NCBI GenBank assembly: GCA_022749755.1
Contig: CM040440.1
Coordinates: 13,317,269-13,381,268, forward strand
Direction of reading: 5' to 3'
DNA from: Azadirachta indica
Taxonomy: Eukaryota; Streptophyta; Magnoliopsida; Sapindales; Meliaceae
Length of the DNA: 64,000 bases
Shown: positions 36,101-49,036 of the stretch, in pieces
Position numbering within the stretch: position 1 is the first letter of the stretch
How the letters are laid out: each line of letters starts with the position of its first letter
Program-made: the position numbers and the translations under genes
The notes under the pieces: generated by a model
Databases searched by the model: none
Seen by the model: only the letters and a program-made list of their open reading frames with translations
What the model was told of the DNA's origin: nothing

Positions 36101-39100
36101 TCCCCCTTCAGTATCTCCTATTTTGCCAGTTATCCTACTAGAAAGTTGTTTTATTGCACGTGATTGATGTATGGAAAGTCAGTTTGCGTTTTTGCTTTAC
36201 CTGAAGGGATCGCTACTTAGTACTCAGCTTTATTGTCTCAAAAATTGTTACTGGTACTTTGTGCTTTAGTACTAGCAGAAGCTAGTGGAAGCTCTCCTAT
36301 TTCATATATTCTTTAATGGCTCTGCTAGAAGTTACCGATGTTTGATTAACTTTTTGTTCGATTAGAACTTAATTCAGATTTGAATATAAGAATAAATTCT
36401 AAAGAAGGAAAGATTAAGTATATGCTTAGAAATTTATCTTGGTGCAGACTTCTGTTATTGTTGGTGAAAGAAAGCTACCATGAAAAATTTGATGGAAAAC
36501 GCAAAGAAAAATCACAATGTACTGTATGATTCTTTTTATATTGTTTTATGAAAACAGAGAAGAACTTTATGTGTAGCATATTGACATGCCATCCAAGTTC
36601 TACTCATACTTTTCTGGCATGTTCTGATGTGCCATCAAAATAATCTTGTCTATGTAATATTTCAGGTCTTCCAAAGTGGAAATCCTAGGGCAGATGAGAT
36701 TGTTTTGTCAAATATGGCTGTTGCATTTGATCGAGTATTGTTGGATATAGAGGTAATTTAGACAACGTTAATGTATATTTGTTCTTTCTTTGCCAATATT
36801 CTGGATACCAATTATCAGCCTATTGGAGCCTCTTATATGAATATAACAGTAATCTTGCAGGATCCATTTCAGTTCTCATCTTATCACAAGTCAATGAGGG
36901 AGCCATTTGATTATTACATGTTTGGTCAAAATTATATACGTCCTTTGATTGATTTTAGGTGAGTCAATGACCTCTATAGTATCCTTATTCATATAGTGTT
37001 AGTAGCTTATGTTCACGTAATCTGTATAAAGCTCCCTGAAAACTTTGGGATATCCTTTGCAACAGAATGTGTTGTTTTAATTTCACGGTTCATACCATCT
37101 CAGAAGAAAGACAGTCTTGTATGTTCAACTTTGTCTGAGGACTTAACACGAATGTGATCAAATTTTGATATAGTGGATATGTTGTGATAATACCTTGTTG
37201 AGTTATGCTTTGAATAAGCTTGGCAGCTTAGGGTTTTAAGTCTATCTACATATGGTTCTTTGGTTGGATATTTTTGACAAGTTTTCTGTTTGTCTGGTTT
37301 CCTCTACCAAGGTTTCCCTTGGTAAAATTGTCAATTTGGTTTTCTTGCTTACTAACTTTAAGCTTGTTGTCTCCATTGAATTTTCTTTTTATTGTTTTCA
37401 CTTTTTATGAATGTGCAATGGATATGATAAAATATAAACAATAACTTCAGTGAAATAATAAGATGTGTAAACAGGTATTGCACAAAAGGAAAAAGAAATA
37501 AAAATCTGTAGATGGAATAGTGATGCACCAGAGGAATAATAGCCTTGACGTCAATGGCCTTAGTATCCACTTGATCAGGGTGATTTCAAGCATAGAAAAA
37601 TAATATTTAAATGTGGTTTCTCTTAATATAGGGATATTTTGACAAAATGATCAGAAGAGGTGCCTTCTATATAGGTGATGAGGTTAACTGCACAACTGGA
37701 GTAGACATGACTTTCGGGCAATTGGGGAATTTTGAGAAGATTACAGTTGCGAAATATTTTGATGATATAGGCTTTGAAAAATTTGGGAAACATGAGGGAT
37801 TTGGAGGAATTCCAAAGACAAACTGAAGAACTTGAAATTGGTGGGAACGTTCAAAATGACGTCTAGGGGTTTGTTAATTGGTTTTGAATAGTGTTTTTAA
37901 ACTGCTTCGTACTCCAAAAGCGAAGTTCATATAGTGAAGCATTGGTCCTATTTCCTAATAAGTTGGTTATCCCAGGGTACTACTGAATGCAGTTTAAAGT
38001 TCTCTAACCCAACAGCAAGCATCAACTATCTTATAATGTATGAATTTATGCATGTTCTTCTTTGCAGTTGCTGCTCATAACTGTGATAATCTTTTTGCAG
38101 AAATTCATATATTGGCAATGTGTCCGTCTTTTGCGAAATTGAGGAGAAGCTTAAGCAGGTGCGTAATTTCAGTGTTAATCTCTATTTTCTGTTATTTCAG
38201 GATTGTTCTGTTCACCTATTTCTTAGCATCACTGATTGTGATTTCATTTTCTTCAAAATTACTAAAATGAAGCCTCATCTTGTACTGTGTAGATACATAT
38301 TTGATGTAGGACTGGGAGGAGGAAACAGGGAGAGAAGAGAAAAGAAGATATAAAAAAGGGAGAAAATTAGTTTATAAAAGAGTAAGAGGAAAATCAATGG
38401 TATATTCATTATTCATAATATAGATAAACTTGGAAATTCCAACTTTCCAAGATTAGCATAAATCAAAGCTAAGATAATGGCTGAAATAAAAACAACAATA
38501 AACAGTAAGTCCTATACCTATGCTTAAAATAGGTGTGTTGGTTTCACGAGGATCTCCAAAACATATGTTTCCATTTGTAAATCATATCTTCTTAGTTTTG
38601 GTTATAAACATAGAGTCAAAAGTTTCTCGATTCTGCTGTGACAAATGATGTCATACGCATGAAGCATATGGATATAGATCAGGACTTGATATGATTTTTG
38701 AGAAAGCAAGATATGATATGGCTACCATTTTATTGAATGATTCTACCTGGTTAATAAATTTCTTTTTCTTTCTTATTAAAAGAAATTATTATTTTTTTAT
38801 AATAGTTCTAAATATAGTTTTATCCTCAAAGCATACCTAATTATGAATTGTTTCTATCTCCTACTTGTATTTACATTCCATGTACCGATTGGAAAGATTG
38901 TAGCTTGATATTCAAGTCTTATTTGTGTCTGTGACTTCCTAAAAATAGTTAGATATATTTCCAACTTATCGAATACACTTCCTAAGGAAAGAAAGACTGT
39001 CAGCATCTTGAGTCATTCATGTTACAGCGTCAGACTTGTAGAACTTTTTTGGCCTGTAGCATGTACATTGCTTATGCAGTCTGATGCTTTTTGTTATTAC

Positions 39101-41325
39101 TATCCAAGTGCATGCACATTACAAGATAGGGTGGAATTTTACGCTGTCTTTCATTTAACTGGAATGTGCATGACATCCCAAATACTTTGTGAATATTGAG
39201 GAACCCAAGTCTTAAACATGAGGCCTTGAAACTTTCTGCATCTGTATTTTGTTTTCACTTTAAAAGTTTCTCCTTCAACTTCAATAAAATTCCTGGAGTC
39301 TGGTTGATATTAAAGAATAGATGAATTTTAGTTTAATCTCTGTGGCTGCGAGGTAAATTGACAATTCTTAGGACTGATAAATCCAATTTGTTGAATTGAC
39401 ACCCTAATGTAATTGAAGTGTTAGATAATTTGAAAATTATTTTATTCTCTTGTCCGTATTTTGAAATTGTTCATGATTTGTGAATCTCGAGTACTTTTTT
39501 GTATCTGGGAATTAATTTTACCATCATATAAAATCCATGCAAGAAACTTCCTGAGGAAGCTCATCCCAAGCAGCAGACTGAAACTATTTTCGTTTAATCT
39601 AATTAGTCTTTGAATCCCAAGGAACAAGAAAGTTCTAGGATTAGACAGCAACATACTGTAATTATTGGAAATAGAGGGTAGGCATTTGGTGCCAAGAGCT
39701 ATGGTGCATGTGTCAGGTGTTGGGCTATATTATAGGATGGTAAAAAGACATTCTAGATGTTTCTGTGGTGTAAGACGTTAATGGTGACATGTTTACTAGC
39801 ATGAGCAGTCTTTGGTGTTCTATGCTGTTCTATGCTGTTTGTCCTTTCCATTATAGATTATCCAGTAATTTTCAGTCATGCTTAAAAGTGACTTTTAGTG
39901 GATGTAGTTAAGGCTTGTTTACAATTGATTGCAGGGCCACAATATCGTGTTGATCTCTAACCACCAGACTGAAGCAGACCCAGCTGCCATTGCTTTATTG
40001 CTTGAATCAACAAACTCGCATATGGCTGAGAACTTGGTGAATATAACATTTTGTTGTCAGAGCCTATCATAAATTGCCTATATCTGTTTTCATCTTTTTT
40101 AGAGAGAGAAATTCTTGGATAACCAAGTTCTTCATTTTTGGTGTCAGACCTACATAGCAGGGGACAGGGTTTTAACAGATCCTCTTTGCAAACCCTTCAG
40201 CATGGGAAGGTACTTCTAAATATTTGGACATACTGTGCTTTTTAGCTTTGACTAATAATAATTATGAAAATTTTCAATTTTGTGTCTTGCAGGAATCTAA
40301 TTTGTGTATACTCGAAAAAACACATGCTTGATGTCCCAGAGCTGATTGAGATGAAAAGGAAAGCAAATACACGGAGTTTGAAGGAGATGGCTTTGCTTTT
40401 AAGGTACCTGTCATTAGTGTTTCTCTGACCAAAACATGTGAATAGTATATTTATGGACATGAGATCTAGGGCTCGTTGTGGGTGTTAATTTTGCTCATCT
40501 GGGTTTCAGATTTGTTGCACTTGTGATCAGTGCTGCATGACTGGTTTGCCGCTGATGGTTTTTGGGTAGAGAATTTTGACCACACGTTTTTTTGTTATCT
40601 TCAGGTTTTCTATTTTATCTAGAAGTCCAAAAATAAACAAAAGAAACTTGCGGAGTCCTGTCCCATTTAATTTTTATGTTTGATTATTCGTTTAATCTAA
40701 GGTTCCAATGTTTTCTTTATGCCACCATCCAGCTCATGCAGTTCTTGTACCTGGGAGGTTACTTGATGATCTGCCATAAATACAGATTACCTTTTAGATT
40801 TTAGGCCTTAGTCTCAATGTTTCATTCATCTTATGCATTATTTTCAGGGTCAAGTATCTTTCTTCGAGAAAAATGATCTCTTTACTTTTGTTTCCTTTTG
40901 CATGCTGAACTATGAGCTCTGGGGATTTTTATCATTGATGTGTGACCTTTTGACTGAATTTATTTACCCTAGGGGTGGGTCGCAAGTAGTGTGGATTGCA
41001 CCAAGTGGTGGTAGAGACCGTCCAGATCCTGTAACAGAAGAATGGTATCCAGTAAGTTTCTGTACCCTTTTCTTAAGGAAAGAGAGTGCATTTTACTCCA
41101 CCGTTTTATGTTCTCAAGTTAATAATTTTTTGTGACAATATCATAAATTCCCTAAAGCTTTCCTTTTAAGCAAGTCTTTTGTGCTCTTAATCATGAACCT
41201 CAGATCTTGCATGCGATATTAGTTCTTCTACAAATTAAACTAGCACTTAGCCTTCTGAAGATGTACTAAAGGTTGCCTATATAGAAATGGGGAAGTAGAA
41301 CAGTATCCCTTTGTCTCCAATGTTG

Positions 41326-41363
<38 letters not shown>

Positions 41364-44284
41364 CATATAAGTATAGGGGAAAGATCAATTACCTCTTAAT
41401 TTTGTACAATTTCTTATATCAGTTTGTAGATCAGTAGATTATTTTCCTTTGAAGGGTTGAAATTGCATGTAATATGTGCATTGATTATGTTGCATTAATT
41501 ATGCATTAGTTATATGTATTTGATTTTTTCTCAACCATTGGAAGTGCATAGATCTAATAGTTGAAAACGATATCAAAACATGCATAAAGTTAAGGAACTG
41601 CTGATCCTTTCTCATTTATACTAGTAATACCTTTCACAGATATATATCAAATAATAAGGGTACATAGTGTCTCACAACCTCTAGAGCCAAACATAAGATG
41701 TAGCACCTTCATTTTATGCTGCACAAAAGTCGCAGTCAGACTTAGAAAACATAGATTATATTAGAGGCTCATTTGGTTCCAATTCATAAGCCATAAGAAA
41801 AAACAAAAGATCAATTTTGATAATAATAGCAGCATCATGTTTGTCTGCTGATATCAAATCAAGCATTGTTGTCAAACGTAACGGTCCAAATTGCAAATAG
41901 TAACTCTCATTTCTCATACAAGTAATTTCAAAAAGTGACTTTAATCTGTTAATACTTGTGGTTGAATAAAAATGAATTCCTATTTATTATATGGCACCCT
42001 GAGAATGCATAAAAGATCATGTGTGAAACTGCGGTTGGATTTCACCTTATGCCAAAATCATGAACCATGTTGAAAAGGACAAATGAAAACAAAATGTATT
42101 AAAAATGTACAATGTGATCATTTTTTTATTCTTCTACACGTTTTATGATCATTTTGCTATTTAAAGAAAGTAATTCTTGGCCCATAATCACAATGGAAAA
42201 CAAAATACAATAAAAAAATGAAATCATCTACATCTGGAGATTACTGATACAAAGAGGACAATTTTAAAAGAATGGTTTGTGGTTTACCAACAGAAACTCC
42301 ATGTTTATTTTCATCCCTACTTGAATAAATCAAATGGAATGAACACAACTGAAATCCAATACAAACATGCAAATAAAATCATGAAACCTAAATTCACGTT
42401 GAATCAGAATTAATTGTGAAGCATATATTTAGATATGGTGATTGAGGAACTGTTGTTCGAAGATTGCATTGAAATAGATGCTACACTTAATTGACAATTT
42501 CCAGCAATGGAAAGTCTGTTTGGCTACTATGGATAACAAAATCTTAGCATGTCAACATCAGCTAATCACGTGCTTTTGAAATAATCATGCTTATGGATTT
42601 TGACTTTACCCATCACAAATGCCTGTGACATCTTTTGGGTTAGGGATCCCACCCATTAGAATGCAATGGAGTGTTAGTTCCTTGTGTGCACTTTTTCTTT
42701 TTCAAATATTTATACAAACAGATTCTTGTGAATCATTAATAACTTTTCAAATAGCTACTTTTATTTCCCATCTATGCAACTATGTTCCTTCATACTGATA
42801 TAAAGGGGTCAGGCACCCTTTGATTCTTCTTCAGTTGACAATATGAGAAGGCTAGCAGAGCATTCTGGTACTCCAGGACACATTTATCCCTTGGCACTCC
42901 TGTGTCATGACATCATGCCCCCTCCACCCCAGGTAGGTCATTGTCATATATTTCATTTTCAATATTGTTTCTGCTCGTGACGCAATTGCATTTCTTCAGG
43001 TAGAAAAGGAAATAGGAGAGAGAAGAGTGGTCGCCTTCCATGGGGTTGGATTATCCGTTGCACCAGCAATCAACTTCTCAGATATCATTGCTGCTAGTGA
43101 AAATTCTGAAGAGGTTGGTTATGTTAATGCATTTGTCTCGCATCTCCCAGGTTCAAATATATAGAACTTCATATTTTGCATTTAGATGTAAATAGTATAT
43201 TTTTTTTGTGAAATTCCTATCTGCTTTTCCTTACAACCTGAAGAAATACAGATGCCACACTAACACACATACAATATGCACACATATATTGAAATAAAGA
43301 TCATCATATTAATTATAACAACTGATTCTTCTCTTTTGGTTGCTTTACAATTACAGTGTAATTGTTTCTCAGTTTCAAAATTGAATGGAGAATTCCTAGT
43401 TGTGTATCGTTTCTTTTAGAATACCATTGTGCTTCAGTTGGAGGTTGGAAACTAGATCTTTGTGGAGTTATTCTATTTTTACAATTTTGGGGGATCATTT
43501 GGTTGGATATTATGAAGATCCTAGGGGAGAATGTCCAAGCCTTGAGGAGATAAAATTAGATTTTGGACCTTTTGTTGAGTTAGTTTCTGTGTGGTTTTTT
43601 TTTTTAAACATATTTGTGTATATATACTTTCCAAGAGACTTTGTTTTCTGTTATCCATCATAATTGGGAAGTAGCTGTTGTATGAAGGGGGAATGTTTTG
43701 TAGTGTGTGTGTTTTATTCTTTTTTATTTTATTTTTTATGTTTTGGGTGTAGATTTGTGGACAACTGGATAACTAATAATAAATTCTTTTTCTTTAGTTT
43801 TTTATTTTTTATATTTTATTCTTTCTTTCTGATGAGAAAAGGCAAAAAAAAAAAGTTTAATAAAAGATAATTTTGGATATATTTCTAGTCAACTGGTTCT
43901 GTCTTCGTCACAGATGATGTCTTACGTTTGCTGTAGACATACTATTTTGAGTGATTATTGTTCTATAAGGACTTGGCTTAGTAGTTTATGTGCTCTGAAA
44001 CCATCAAATAGGAGGCTATCTATGATTGGTACCTTGAAATGATGAAAATATTTCCATTCATGATTGAAATATTATTTCGCCAAAAGAATTTGGCACTTTG
44101 AATGGTGTCTCCATTTTGATTATTTCTAATGTGCTTGTTTCTCTAGCAGGCTAAGGAGGCATATACACAAGCACTGTATAATTCCATAACCGAGCAATAT
44201 AATGTTCTCAAATCTGCTATACATGGCAAACAAGGACTTGAGGCATCAATACCAAGGGTGTCTTTGTCACAACCATGGAGGTAG
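33177..44284 (+). CDS. ATS1: Plastid glycerol-3-phosphate acyltransferase (ATS1/ACT1), 12 exons
   Basis: The exons are 33177-33489, 35346-35443, 36666-36752, 36861-36958, 38101-38158, 39935-40036, 40148-40209, 40293-40403, 40973-41051, 42813-42932, 43000-43113 and 44150-44284. They join in frame to 458 residues; Arabidopsis ATS1 has about 459. The enzyme moves acyl groups from acyl-ACP to sn-1 of glycerol-3-phosphate in the stroma. This is the first step of plastid glycerolipid synthesis, and its acyl selectivity affects chilling tolerance. A Ser/Arg-rich transit peptide covers about the first 60-90 residues. The acyltransferase HX4D motif is NHQTEAD (227-233). Further conserved blocks are [33 protein letters not shown] (311-326) and GHIYPLALL (358-366). 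A second in-frame ATG (33357) would remove the transit peptide. The last acceptor is a tandem TAGCAG. Confidence 0.96.
41331..41360. repeat. (GT)15 microsatellite in GPAT intron 9
   Basis: An uninterrupted GT run of 30 bases in an intron, just before a palindromic MITE. Confidence 0.9.
41380..41610. mobile_element. Palindromic MITE, family copy 2, in GPAT intron 9
   Basis: The outer ends AAAGATCAATTACC and GCTGATCCTTT are inverted relatives. Inward, AGGGTTGAAATTGCATGTAA pairs with the reverse of GATTTTTTCTCAACCATTGG-side sequence around a centre near GCATTAATTATGC. Layout and sequence (GGTTGAAATT..ATGTAATAT.., CTCAACCATT..TAGATCTAAT) match the copy at 23274-23448. Confidence 0.65.
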
Positions 44285-45240
44285 CCAAAGTTTTGTAGCT
44301 ATCAAGCTCTGGATTTGACAATAGGTACTCTCTAATTGTTATGGCTTATTGGAAAGATAAGGATCATGAATTTATTTTTTATGGGCAATTTTTCAAACCG
44401 ATTAACTTTTGGTTTAAATACACTTTGCTAAATTTCTCGATGACCCTCATTAAACTTTAAAGTTTTCAAAGTATCATCTTAAATCATTGAAGTTATTTTG
44501 TTTGACTTATGTTGATAATCTGTCTCTCGTCTTTCTCTTAATTGATAATGAATGAATTAGTTTAGCTTCGATGTTCTGTTGTAATCACAAAATAATTTAA
44601 TAGAACTAATGTTTGAGAACTTGTGATGTAATAATGGTACCAAAATTCAAAATAAAATATTTAAAAAGAAAAGCATATTTGCTTTTTCTTGGTGGCTTTT
44701 GTTTTAAAAATATATCTCCTACTGTTTGTTCCTTTTATCATTGTATTTTGAATATTCAGAATAAAAAAAATCTATCGTAATAATTAAGAGTAGAATATGC
44801 TTATGAACATATTAGGGTAATAGTGTTTGTGCGAAAAATAAGCGTAACTCTTCTCTTCTCGATTTTAGTTATGACCTGGAAAATTTACTTAAATTCCAGT
44901 CTATTGTGCATATGCTATTGTTCAGTTAGAGATGTTGCTTTATATACAAATGTCTACACCATAGAGAGTGCTTATTTTAGAGAAAGTGGTAAAAAGAAAC
45001 TTGATAATCTGTCTGCCAATTCTGTTTACACTTGAATATGCAATTTCCTATCATGTGTGTGTGTGTGTGTGTGAATTTCAGTTGTCTAATTGCAGGTTAA
45101 TATTTTCTGACCTAAATTTGCAACTTTTTACCAAGACTGCAGGATATGTCGATAGAAAGAAGTATGCAATGCAAGAGGAAACCCTATGTCTCCATACCCA
45201 TTGACAACTTCAATGGGAGATAGCCATCCATCTGGTATGT
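44285..45240 (+). other. GPAT 3' region, possibly with a 3' UTR intron
   Basis: After the stop, a donor-like TGACAATAG|GTACTC occurs at 44324/44325. A good acceptor, AAGACTGCAG|GATATG, occurs at 45142/45143. This would allow a spliced 3' untranslated region, but transcripts would be needed to show it. A short GT run lies at about 45055-45073. No coding sequence is recognised. Confidence 0.35.
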
Positions 45241-46230
45241 CACTTTTGCATACATTTTTACTTGGAGCTGTGAATTCTTCAGAATTGAATCTGCCCTCGA
45301 AGTTCAATCAGATGTGCATTGTACAGATATTGATATTAGTTCCTAGCAAGCCCAATATTCTTATAGCCAATTTTACATGTATATTGAATTTTATGTCATG
45401 TATCTGAAAATATTCTTTAGCTAATTGCTTTCTATATGGTTAATTTTTTTGCTCTCCCCAGATGATTATATTCTACTTTTCACAAAACAAATCCACACAC
45501 TTAAATATGTTGCACAACTGGATTTGTTCACCTACTCACAAAGTTCAATGGATTGTTTGAGGATTAATGGCATTAAAAGCTTCTCTTGCATCCTTATCTC
45601 ATAGTTTTAAGGGAGAATTTGCTGTCTCAGATGATGAAAATCAAAAGAGATTATATGTTCCTATTAACCACATGATCTATAAATTATATATTAAGTCTTC
45701 ACCCACAAATTCCGTCTCACCTTATGTACAAATAGAAACGAAAAAAATATTCTCTCCAAGGTTGGTTTGAGGGGAAATTGATCTGTTAGCCTCTTACTTT
45801 CACGGTAAAAGATCTAACGTACTAGATTCTCTCATTGAGAAATACCTTTTATATATGTTGATGCAGGATGTTCTTAGAAAAATTAGATGAAATAATATAG
45901 TGAGATTTTGTATACTAATGATGGGAAATTTATCGTAATCTACGTATATTATCGTAAGTACTTGCAAACCATTTAATTATATATATATATATATATAATT
46001 TTTCACTAATAACGATGTTCTTATTTTAACAAAAGTTGTGTGAATAAAAGTTAATGGATTAATCAGATGGTTCTCATTTTGTTACCTTTTATATTAGCAT
46101 TATTTTGTCAAGGGACGTCGCCAAATTAATTATAAAACAGACGAAAAATGGGCCATTAAATTGATTCAATGGTTTTCATTAATACATTCTTATTTCAATC
46201 AAGTAAGAATATTCTTATTAGACTAATTAA

Positions 46231-47711
46231 TGTAACACCCCAAATTTAACCATAGTAGTTATAAGTTGAATTAAGGTATACAATCTCTAAATTCAAAAAT
46301 TTAAATTGTAGTACTATAAATTCTCTACTAAAATACCTTAATATTAAGAACAAAATGTTCATTCCATAAAAATATTTATAGAAAACACGTATGTATTGCT
46401 CGTGTCACATAATATCATCTTTAACTCAAATGCATTTATATTGCCGATGTAACATAGTATCATCTTTAATCCAAATGACCGTTCATTAACAGAATCAAAT
46501 TTGTTATCTTTAACCCGGATGACTCGGTCATAACAAAATAAGAATAACCTGTGAGCAGTGAGCCAAAACCATTTTTCTTACACATATAATCCATTATTCA
46601 TTTAATATAATATAATGGCTTACATTTACTTTTAAAACATTTAATATACTTTATAAAAAGGTTTGTAAAATAACTTTATTATAAAATAATAACAATTTGT
46701 TATTATTTTCTTAAACAATAAATCAGTAACTTACAATATCAAAGACATATTCGAATTACAAAACAATCCATATATATTATGAATAGAATTACTTACCTCA
46801 ATCCAAATACAAGTCCTTGACTACTTCTACTCATTTGAAGATCTAAAACTCCCTATATGATTAAAGGCACTTAGTATACTACAAAAACAAAAATTTCAGA
46901 ATTTTAATCATACCTAAAACCATATATTTTAGAACCTAAATTTAACCCTTTATGTTTTAGGTTTTCATTTTGTATTTAGACAAACCTAAATTTCAAGAAT
47001 TTCATATTTCAAGCTACAAATTGAATTGACCCAAAACCTTTCAAAATTGCTGAGCATACTTGAAAATCCCATGTGAAAAAATTTCTTCTTATTTCTGCTT
47101 CAAAAAGATATTCAAAACAGTTTATTTCCAATCAATAGAAACAGATCCAGAGTATTTTGGTTTTAAAATTACGTCAATAAAAAAATTTATATCTATTTTT
47201 ATGATTATTCAAAATTCACAATACTTATGGACAGCTACTAGACAAGTAGAAGAACCATCATACCGTATTTTACAATTTTTAAAAATCATTTGGTCATTTA
47301 AATAATTTTTATCTTGGAATACCATTACAAAATCTACGTATTTTAAGAACACAAGTACCAAGTTTGAAAAATATATATATTTGAATTTTAATCCGATTTG
47401 AGTGAAACAAAATCCTACAAATATCTTATTATGTAAGGATTTAGTGTATAAAATTTTGATAGAAAAGTCTTAATAGAATTTCTGTTATAATTATTTATAT
47501 GCTCATATACTCAACAAATAATATAAAATTTCATTACAAAGTAATCTATTAATGTAAGAGAGATTAACTAACACTAGGATTCCTAAATCTAAATAACAAA
47601 TCACACGTAAGACTCTAGTAACAACCTGTTATACCCCTATACAACGTTGAGTTCAGGTGGTAGATTAAGCCATTTTCTAGATGTTCTGCCACCCCCTTAC
47701 ATTTTAAAAAT
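46231..47711. mobile_element. Possible LTR or LTR fragment beginning TGTAACACCCC
   Basis: TGTAACACCCC at 46231-46241 is a common terminus of plant Gypsy LTRs. About 1.4 kb of AT-rich, non-coding, repeat-looking DNA follows. I could not find the matching CA end, a target duplication or a second LTR, so both the identity and the right border are tentative. Confidence 0.25.
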
Positions 47712-47730
47712 AAATAAATTAATAAATAAT

Positions 47731-47840
47731 ATACCCCTATATAGAAAACTATGCAATTAAATTAAAACAAATATAAAATAAATAAATAAATAAATAAATA
47801 AATAAAATACCCCTATATAAAAAACTATGCAATTAAAATT
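47731..47840. repeat. Direct duplication flanking a (TAAA)n run
   Basis: ATACCCCTATATAGAAAACT at about 47731 recurs as ATACCCCTATATAAAAAACT at about 47808, each followed by ATGCAATTAAA. The two copies are separated by six or more TAAA/AAAT units (about 47778-47804). Confidence 0.75.
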
Positions 47841-48099
47841 AAAATTAATACAAACTAAATAAGACATGCAAACCAAAAATACGAATGAACAAAACATAAA
47901 TTGAAATGGTATCAAGGTAAAGAGTAAAGAAAAATACAAAAATACGTTTTTATAATTATTGTTAAACAAACCCTAAAGTTAAATTAGGAGAAGACATGAT
48001 TTTAAATTTTTATTCAGTACAAACTTCATTGTCAACAAGCTCTTATTAGCATGCTTGCGAGACTGTAGTAAAAAGTCATAGCAAACTTTGTAACTATTT

Positions 48100-48660
48100 G
48101 TACAGAAAAATAAGTGTAATTCTTCCGAAACAATAAACTATGTTGACATGAGAACGAACATAATTTCTAGTTATATCATTTGTAACCGTCGAGACATTCT
48201 TCAAAAATATCGTAGACTTTATTGAGATAGCTAAACCAAGAATACTCCCCCTTTGAGATCCTCAAAATTTGAAGTGTTGTATTAATCGTATAAGCATCAT
48301 ATCTCTAACTCTCATTTGACAAATACCACCTTATATAATCAAATGAACTAAGAGTATCATATAGTTGCACTCGTCTTTCCCTACATTAAATATGATGGAC
48401 TTGTCCCCATTCCTTTTGGTATCTTAGCATCTTGGCCGATCATAGCAAAAACAGGCCCTCGAGTCTTTGGCTTCTTCCATATATATTGACTTTCACCAAC
48501 GTTATCTAGACTATGTTATCTAAACTTTGAATGTTATATTCATATCTTCGAGTAGGGTACAACTTGCCATCAAGCATTAAGTAGGGTACAACTTGCCATT
48601 AGGTCTTTGGCCTTATGGCAAAAATAGAACTCACCGGCTGTAATTGGTGGAATTTTCTAT
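48100..48660 (-). mobile_element. Degenerate retroelement gag-like remnant
   Basis: On the minus strand, fragments resembling retroviral-type zinc knuckles appear in broken frames. These are EFYFCHKAKDLMASC near 48.6 kb and ACFCYDRPRC, stop, DTKRN near 48.45 kb. They sit beside a 29-bp tandem duplication containing GTAGGGTACAACTTGCCAT (48552 and 48581). No longer open frame or domain supports the call, so it is weak. Confidence 0.3.
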
Positions 48661-49036
48661 AATATGTGAGTTTGATTTTTTCAAAAAATTTTTTAGTAGA
48701 CTTTCCTCTTATAGAGGGTAGATTTGTATTACAATAATATTTGTATCTTTTCAGTGTCATTAGTAGAATTCTCGTAAATTACAGGTACATTGTAAATAAT
48801 AAATAAGTTTATAATACTCCAAAAAAAAAAAAAAAAAGTAGGGTAAAACTTAAAATTTGCAAGCCAAATGTATAAATTTAATGAAGATGGAGATAACAAA
48901 ATTGCAACCCAAGTATGCAAAGTAATCTCTAATATTTTATGTAATGGTGTAAATTAATACATACGTTTTTTAAGCAGTACAGCTATTTAGTAGCCAAATG
49001 TATAAATTTAAGAACTTATTTTATATATATAAAAAA

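Larger units (their letters stand above)
45241..49036. other. Intergenic, AT-rich, with decayed retroelement traces
   Basis: No intact gene is seen. There is an unassigned 67-codon ORF at 45567-45770. Also present are a TA run near 45980, possible LTR-like DNA from 46231, a duplication of about 76 bp at 47.73-47.84 kb with a (TAAA)n run, gag-like traces at 48.1-48.66 kb, and poly-A near 48.82 kb. Confidence 0.55.

Noticed and set aside
45567..45770. 67-codon ORF with a plain ATG start
   Set aside because: I recognise no family, there is no neighbouring exon, and its length is expected by chance. It could still be a transcript after GPAT.
47060..47305. 81-codon ORF inside the possible LTR region
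   Set aside because: AT-rich Lys/Ile/Phe composition, no domain, and probably repeat DNA.
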